Source of the DNA: Neoscytalidium dimidiatum
Lineage: Eukaryota > Ascomycota > Dothideomycetes > Botryosphaeriales > Botryosphaeriaceae
Assembly (NCBI GenBank): GCA_037367355.1
Contig: CM074701.1
Location: forward strand, 1,736,001-1,800,000
Reading direction: 5' to 3'
Length of the DNA: 64,000 bases
Part shown: positions 58,769 to 64,000 of the stretch, piece after piece
Layout: the number at the start of each line of letters is the position of its first letter
How positions within the stretch are numbered: position 1 is the stretch's first letter
Translations under genes and position numbers: made by a program
The notes under the pieces: generated by a model
Told to the model about the DNA's origin: nothing
What the model saw: only the letters and a program-made list of their open reading frames with translations
The model's database searches: none

Positions 58769-59194
58769 GGTTGATGTGGGTGTCGGCGATTGAGGTGAGG
58801 CGCAAGCTGTCTCCTTGAGCCGAAGAGAGGAATGGTGAAAGCCTGTGCGGGCTCTGCGGTCGCAGAAAGTGGGCGATCAGCTAGCAACCAGCATGGTGTG
58901 GGAAAGTGCGTTGTGGTGTACCAGAACGGCGCGTGTGAAAGAGCCGCGTTTGCTGGCGCTGGATAGAAAACGCAGCGTGTCGTGAGGCGTGTGGCGGTGC
59001 GACGCGACCGACCGACCGACCGACTGACCGCGGAAACGCTCCGCACGTGGCAGCGTCCGGTAAAGTTCCGATCTCTGGTGCTCCACTGTTGCTTAACAAA
59101 TGCATGCTTCCTGAGTCTGTTGTTGATCTTCTGATTTAGACCGCCTATCTAGTACTTCGATTCAATATCTAGTTGCTGTCTTGCTGTCGACAAG
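58769..59194. promoter_or_regulatory. Divergent promoter of signal peptide peptidase and LigB-type genes
   Basis: 426 bp between two outward-facing starts. It contains the direct repeat CCGACCGACCGACCGAC (about 59009-59025). No other motif is evident. Confidence 0.5.
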
Positions 59195-60446
59195 ATGCCT
59201 GAGTCCCAAATGCGCAGTGCTGCATTTGTATTGGCTGGTTTAGCAGTCGTGCTTGGCGTATTAGCATCATCATACGATCTTATCTCTGCCATTAGGAGTT
59301 ATCTGGCTCCAGGCACATTTTCGAATATCAGTCTTACAGCACCTCAGAAGAGTAACAAGAAGATAATTGACATGTCGGATCATATCATTAAAACCCCGGT
59401 ATACTTTCTATCGCACGGAGGAGTAAGTACAGTACGAACTGTCATGTACAACAATACCGCTGACAGGACAGCCAAACTTGATGGAAGAAAAGAACCACCC
59501 TGCCTACAGCAAGCTACAAGACATCGGAAAGGAGATCACGAGAAATGTCAAACCAAAGGCGGTCATCATCTTCTCTGCGCACTGGCAAGGAGATAAGGAC
59601 AGAGTACTCGTCAACACCGCTGAGATTACCGACCTAATTTACGAGTAAGTACTACCAACTGCTCACAGCTTAACAAGAAACTTATACTGCAAAGTTTCTA
59701 TGGGTTCCCTGACTGGTACTACTCCGTGAAGTATCCCCACGTGGGAAGCCGTGACCTCGCACAGCATGTTATGTCAGAGCTCGAGAGTGCAGGAATTGCA
59801 TGCGCTCCGGTGGAAAGGGGCCTTGATCACGGCGCGTGGCTTCCGTTGCTTGTCGGTAAGAGGCATAGTGTTGTGGAATTTGAGTTATGTTTGCTGAGGG
59901 TTTCAGCGTTCGACCCAGAGGAGAACCCGTTGCACGTCCCTATCGTCCAGGTTTCGCTCTTTAAGAACGAGGATCCAGACGAGCATTACCGCCTCGGTCA
60001 AGCTGTTGCCGCTCTGAGAGAAGAAAACATCCTTATTTTGGCATCCGGCATGGCCGTGCATAATCTAAGAGATCTTTGGAACTCCTTTGGACAGGATCAG
60101 CCAATGCCGTGAGTGCTCCTATGTTGCGCTAGTTTTGCACGTTCTTTCTCAAAAACCGAGATTGACTAGCAGCAGATATGTCAATAGCTTCGACGAAGCT
60201 TTGAAGGAAGCTACTACGTCAGAACCTGATGTGAGAAAAGTAAAAATGGTGCAGCTTTTAAAGCGAGGAGACGCCCGCCAAGCCCATCCAACATTCGACC
60301 ACCTGCTCCCGATCCACATCGCTGCCGGCGCTGCTGGGACCGACTCCGGTACTCGTCTTTTTACTATGGCCGACGGAAGTATGAGTTGGGCGCAGTACAG
60401 GTTCGGGAAGGCGGCCGTCAATGAAACACCTGCAGCGAGACTATAG
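59195..60446 (+). CDS. LigB/DODA-type extradiol ring-cleavage dioxygenase with N-terminal membrane anchor
   Basis: Five exons: 59195-59422, 59472-59644, 59695-59855, 59907-60108 and 60176-60446, giving 344 aa. The core starts at about residue 60 with TPVYFLSHGG. Metal/active-site histidines of the class III extradiol fold are seen in SHGG (His74), FSAHWQGD, GLDHGAW and SGMAVHNL; ERGLDHGAWLPL and HPTFDHLLPIHIAAGAAG are strong family blocks. Family members (plant DOPA 4,5-dioxygenase, fungal DodA) cleave catechols using Fe(II). Oddity: an N-terminal hydrophobic segment (AAFVLAGLAVVLGVLASSY) precedes the usual start, and the downstream Met at about residue 60 would give a soluble enzyme of typical length (about 285 aa). 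Two start sites could give membrane and cytosolic forms. The substrate is unknown; no betalain-like pathway genes are nearby. Confidence 0.9.
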
Positions 60447-60558
60447 CGGGTCCTTCGGGCAATGCTTGACTTGGTAGTCGGTAATTCGTCAATGCTCCTT
60501 TGGGATAGAGCTTTTGTATTTGTACAAATCTTCGATAGCGACGTCTAAATCATGGCAT

Positions 60559-61030
60559 CTATGACGACTTGACCAGCTCGGTTACTTTGCTCTCGATCGT
60601 CGCATCATCCAGACCTATAGGAACACATTAGCACTCTTGGAATATGTCAACTTTCAGATGGATACAGCGAGCCTACTCACCCTTCAATGGCAGCACCTTT
60701 TCCTTTCCGAATTCTGTTTTGTCCTCATCAGCCAGTATGCTCCTTTGGCCGGATCTCGAGCTCGCGGCGCACCGTATCTTGCGTAAACCTTGGGCTCGAC
60801 GTCGAGAGCCTCTCTGATCAAGATCGGAGTGTGAGGATTGTGCTTCTTCATAGTCGGGTAGGCGCGCAGGAGGAAATTCCTTGATGGTCCAATCAGCGTT
60901 GTGTGTTTTCCAATCGTGTGCTTCAGCGAGGAGCGAGGGTGTACCGTGCGGCTGCGCTGTGGGAAGAAGACTGGCAGAGAGCGAAGCGCAGCTCCTTGAC
61001 AGCGCTGCTGAAGGCGTATTTGGAGGACAT
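60559..61030 (-). CDS. NADH:ubiquinone oxidoreductase B8 subunit (NDUFA2 / fungal 10.5 kDa)
   Basis: Four exons: 61030-60945, 60879-60773, 60713-60681 and 60614-60559, giving 93 aa (human NDUFA2 is 99). The spliced text has MSSKYAFSSAVKELRFALCQ, then NFLLRAYPTMKKHNPHTPIL and IREALDVEPKVYARYEFG, ending LVKSS. This is the thioredoxin-like L51/S25/CI-B8 fold without a redox CxxC pair. It is an accessory subunit of complex I on the matrix arm, imported without a cleaved presequence. Introns are 65, 59 and 66 nt. The third exon is only 33 nt. Because the gene is so fragmented, unspliced frames across it are short and misleading. It is divergent from the pyruvate-carrier gene with 268 bp between starts. 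Confidence 0.9.
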
Positions 61031-61298
61031 GGCAGGGTCGGGACGGAATGGAGCGTCGAGGAGGGGAGGTACAACTATGCTGTCGGGAGCAGACACAGCG
61101 CTGCGATGGCGTCGACGTCGGAGTGCAGGCAGGGCTTGGCGCGCGCGGGATTTCGGGACTCCACTCTTCTCAACACCACCCGGCCTGAGTAAGCTCCGTG
61201 CCTTTTCCTCTTATCCCCGCCCACCCTTCTCTTTCCCACTTCGCTCTCTTACCTTTTCCCTCAGTCGTCGCTCTCCGCTCTTTCGACTTTCCTCCAAA
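61031..61298. promoter_or_regulatory. Compact bidirectional promoter for two mitochondrial genes
   Basis: 268 bp separate the NDUFA2 and pyruvate-carrier starts, so both promoters and 5' UTRs must fit here. The carrier-proximal half (61197-61295) is strongly CT-rich, a usual core-promoter and leader feature of highly expressed fungal genes. Confidence 0.6.
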
Positions 61299-62158
61299 AT
61301 GTCCGCTTTCCGCCCCACCACTCGTATTCTCAACTTCTCACGCAACCTGCTCCGCTCTCCGGCCTTCCGTCAAGCGCCTCAACGCCGCCTGCAATCTACC
61401 GCCGCCGACGCCAATGTCGCCAACCAAAGCGCCTTCGCTAAGCTGTGGAATAGCCCTGTTGGTCCTAAGACTGTTCACTTCTGGTACGTTGCCATCTTTC
61501 GGCTGTCGCTGCAGCATGAGTCCCAGTAAAGAAAAATGTTGCGGGTCGCGCGATCATGTTGAACGTGGATAATTTCGCACGAACCAGATGGACTGACTCT
61601 TTTTCTGCAGGGCGCCCGTCATGAAGGTGTGTCCCAACATTCTCCGGCCGCTGTCCGCAAACCTCCCCTCGTGGCTCTACGCATCTTTAAAATCCTCCGC
61701 ACACTATGACTGTTTCGCCGAAAGAGGATGCTAATGGATTTGTAGTGGGGTCTGGTCCTTGCAGGTGTTGCCGACTTCTTCCGTCCCGCCGAGAACCTCT
61801 CTCTGTCCCAAAACATGGCTTTGACGGCGACCGGTGCCATCTGGACCCGTTGGTGCTTTATCATCAAGCCAAGGAATCTTTTGTGCGTACACCTCTATAT
61901 CACTCTTCAGCCTCAAACTAGAGCTGTCATGAAAACCTTCAATTCGCTGAACTGATATTGATTAGCCTTGCTGCCGTTAACTTCTTCCTTGGCTGTGTCG
62001 GTCTTATCCAAACCTCCCGTATCCTGATCTACCGCTCGTCTCAGAAGGGGGACAGCTTGAGCCAGGAAGCCAAGGAGGCCGCCAAGGACGAGGCTGCTGC
62101 TGGCAAGAAGATCCTTGAGAACCCCGTTGGCGCCGCCAAGGACGCTACTAAGCACTAA
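61299..62158 (+). CDS. Mitochondrial pyruvate carrier subunit (MPC2-type)
   Basis: Five coding blocks were reduced to four exons: 61299-61483, 61611-61626, 61746-61882 and 61966-62158, giving 176 aa. A mitochondrial presequence is likely (Arg/Ser-rich first ~35 residues). The MPC core is plain: WNSPVGPKTVHFWAPVMKW, then GVADFFRPAENLSLSQNMAL, TGAIWTRWCFIIKPRN and AAVNFFLGCVGL. The carrier moves pyruvate across the inner membrane as an MPC1-MPC2/3 heterodimer. The second exon is only 16 nt and encodes the end of HFWAPVMK; it lies between introns of 127 and 119 nt. The C-terminal ~55 residues are an Ala/Lys/Glu-rich helix beyond the conserved core. Whether it is the fermentative or respiratory isoform cannot be told. 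Confidence 0.92.
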
Positions 62159-62934
62159 AGAGCTGGCATAGACGCGAAGACATAGGAAAGACGTCGTGAC
62201 GGCATTTCTTGGAGACGGACTATTCGCGGTTGCGGAACTGCAAGAGACGTTCCTCGCAGACAAGGCGCAAGCCAAATAGAGAGGGTACTAGGCGCGATAC
62301 CACAATTCAATTGGAAGCGGGTTGAAAAAATATGTATTCTTAAGATCTAGGTATGGAAAGTGAAGCGTTGTTGATTGATGCTGTCCTTTTCAGTTTCACA
62401 TTTTCCCTGGCTTCTTGTTTCCGGCCTTGGTGGAAATGACCGTAAGCCCATGAATCCCTCCCTTCAAAGTCTGTTGAATGTGGATAAGATTCAGCAAATC
62501 ATCGAGAGGATTGTCCCCGTTGGAAATCTTTGTTATGCATATGTAGATGTTATTGGGATATACCAGACGGCCGCCTTGTATTGCACTAACATTTTGATTA
62601 TTGAACGAGTGAAGATGCTGCATGTGCAAGTCGGCGGCAGAGACTCTTCGTGAAGCGGGCATTGAGAGGCCCTAGCCACTGAGAAATCCTCATGAGTATC
62701 AAGCACTTATACCCACACCGGGACCATTTCTGCCAGTGGTAGGCCCACAAATGACTATCTGAATGGTCAAAGGTAAGTGAAACCATCCATTCCGCATACC
62801 TTTCGGGAATAGTCCCGGCCTTGCCGCCGGAAAAGACGGACCAGTCCCGTTAAGAGGCAGCAATCGCAGAATCGGGCCTCCTACCCTGCTTTAGTCCATA
62901 CTACAAGGAACAAAATCCGAGCGGGCCGGAGGAC
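62159..62934. other. Intergenic, convergent 3' ends
   Basis: 3' flanks of the pyruvate carrier and the GMC oxidoreductase genes. Short frames only; no gene supported. Confidence 0.5.
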
Positions 62935-64000
62935 TTACGCATCAGGAACTCTTTTCACATCCTCCTTGATTAGCTCTGCAGCCCTTTCGCCGATACCGTA
63001 GGCCGGCATTTGAGCTAATTTGCATCAGCACCGCTTTCGCCCCCAATTTGCATTGGAACTTACTGTGGCCCTGATTCATAAGCGGCATGACGCTGCAATC
63101 CGCGACCCTCAGTCGTTCGACTCCACGCACACGCAGTCTGTTGTCCAGCACAGCAAGCGGGTCGTCATCCCTACCCATCTTACATGTGCCGGCGGCGTGG
63201 TAACCTATTGCCAAGTCAGCAATCCCCCGGTCATTCACGCAATGGAGAGTCGGCACGCTCACATGTCGTCGCATGCTCCTTCACATACTCAATCCACTCT
63301 TCGCGCGTCGTGTACTCGTGGTGCTTTGCGCCTGGCGGCCAGGCGCCTTTCACAATGCCCTTGGTCCCCGCGCCATTCATAATAATCTCGTTGCCCCAGC
63401 GGCATGCTTCCGCCGCGACCAGCATGTCCAACTCGTCACCAAGGTAGTTGTGGTCGACGATAGGGTTTGCAGTCGGGTCCCGGGAAGCGAGTGTGACCGA
63501 CCCGCGAGCGCGTGGGGACAGTAGCATGCTGATCAGGGAAAAGGCGCCCTGGCCGTCTTTTGGGAACTGGTCATACTGCTTTGGGCCGCCGTAGCACTCC
63601 GTACTGAACCATTCGATATTCGGCTGGGTGGGGAGCAGCCCCATGGGATCCCGCTCGCTGCTGTAGGAATTGCCATGGGGGTCTTTCACGGGACAAGCTT
63701 GTTTCCAAGCCCGGAGATCCTTGAAGCGGTCGTCGAGGCGGGCGTATCCGAAGGCTCCGAACGGAAAAGTTGAGAGGAATCCGCTTTTCGTGTCTTTGTA
63801 GAGCTGGTAGCTGGACGCTAGGGCGTCTTCATAGTACGCGAGGTGGTCGTTGGTGAGCTCGGGTTTATTAGTTTCATAGAAAACGAAGGTGATTATATGA
63901 TCCATGAGATTCTTCCCTACGCCGGGAAGGTCGACCTCAGTCGGGATACCATGCTTTTCAAGTTCAGACTCGGGACCGATGCCGGAACGCAACAGGATTG
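62935..64000 (-). CDS. GMC oxidoreductase (choline dehydrogenase/alcohol oxidase type), C-terminal part, cut by the window edge
   Basis: Visible exons: from beyond 64000 to 63263, then 63204-63064 and 63014-62935. The fragment starts inside the family block [17 protein letters not shown] and runs through [12 protein letters not shown]. The C-terminal substrate-binding domain has [17 protein letters not shown] and [15 protein letters not shown]. The catalytic block reads [12 protein letters not shown] after splicing, then [14 protein letters not shown], and finally [19 protein letters not shown]. These place the catalytic His-x-Asn/His pair at YHAAGT and QGHTQ. Introns of 58 and 49 nt have GTGAGC and GTAAGT donors. 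The FAD-binding N-terminus lies outside the window, so secretion and substrate class cannot be judged. Confidence 0.93.

Overview
This is a nuclear contig segment from a filamentous ascomycete (Pezizomycotina). The genes are split by short introns, mostly 47-100 nt, with GTANGT-type donors, CTAAC/CTAAT-like branch sites and YAG acceptors. The gene content is typical of moulds: HET-domain proteins, three Zn2Cys6 regulators, a hybrid histidine kinase, a PAS/GATA white-collar-type factor and a GMC oxidoreductase. Class level cannot be fixed from sequence alone; Dothideomycetes is a guess. Exon boundaries were placed by hand from splice consensus, phase and agreement with family motifs. Every multi-exon model below sums to an open frame.

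Left part (1-18 kb): a divergent complex III hinge subunit (QCR6-like), an intact HET-domain gene, and a four-gene stretch. That stretch is an ATP-dependent 5-oxoprolinase (minus) divergent from a DAL5/allantoate-type MFS permease (plus), then a Zn2Cys6 factor and a D-2-hydroxyacid dehydrogenase converging on each other. A small single-TM ORF follows.

Middle (18-40 kb): gene-poor and decayed. It holds a ~3 kb multi-lesion relic of a large fungal-specific protein family, one intact Zn2Cys6 regulator with almost 5 kb of gene-free DNA upstream, a second relic whose stop codons all fall in one frame, and a frameshifted HET gene. Microsatellites cluster here, including an inverted pair of hexanucleotide arrays.

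Right part (40-64 kb): a gene-dense block. It runs: a 2,2-dialkylglycine decarboxylase-like aminotransferase; a tail-to-tail Zn2Cys6 regulator; a secreted type-B carboxylesterase; a hybrid histidine kinase with GAF, HisKA, HATPase and REC; a WC-2-type PAS/GATA factor; a signal peptide peptidase; a membrane-anchored LigB/DODA-type dioxygenase; complex I subunit NDUFA2 (B8) divergent from a mitochondrial pyruvate carrier subunit; and a GMC oxidoreductase running off the right edge.

Functional themes: mitochondrial energy metabolism (QCR6-like, NDUFA2, MPC), amino-acid-derived nutrient catabolism with linked regulators (5-oxoprolinase/permease/regulator; dialkylglycine decarboxylase/regulator), signalling (histidine kinase, WC-2-like) and allorecognition (HET). 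I see no convincing tRNA, rRNA, CRISPR or intact transposon.
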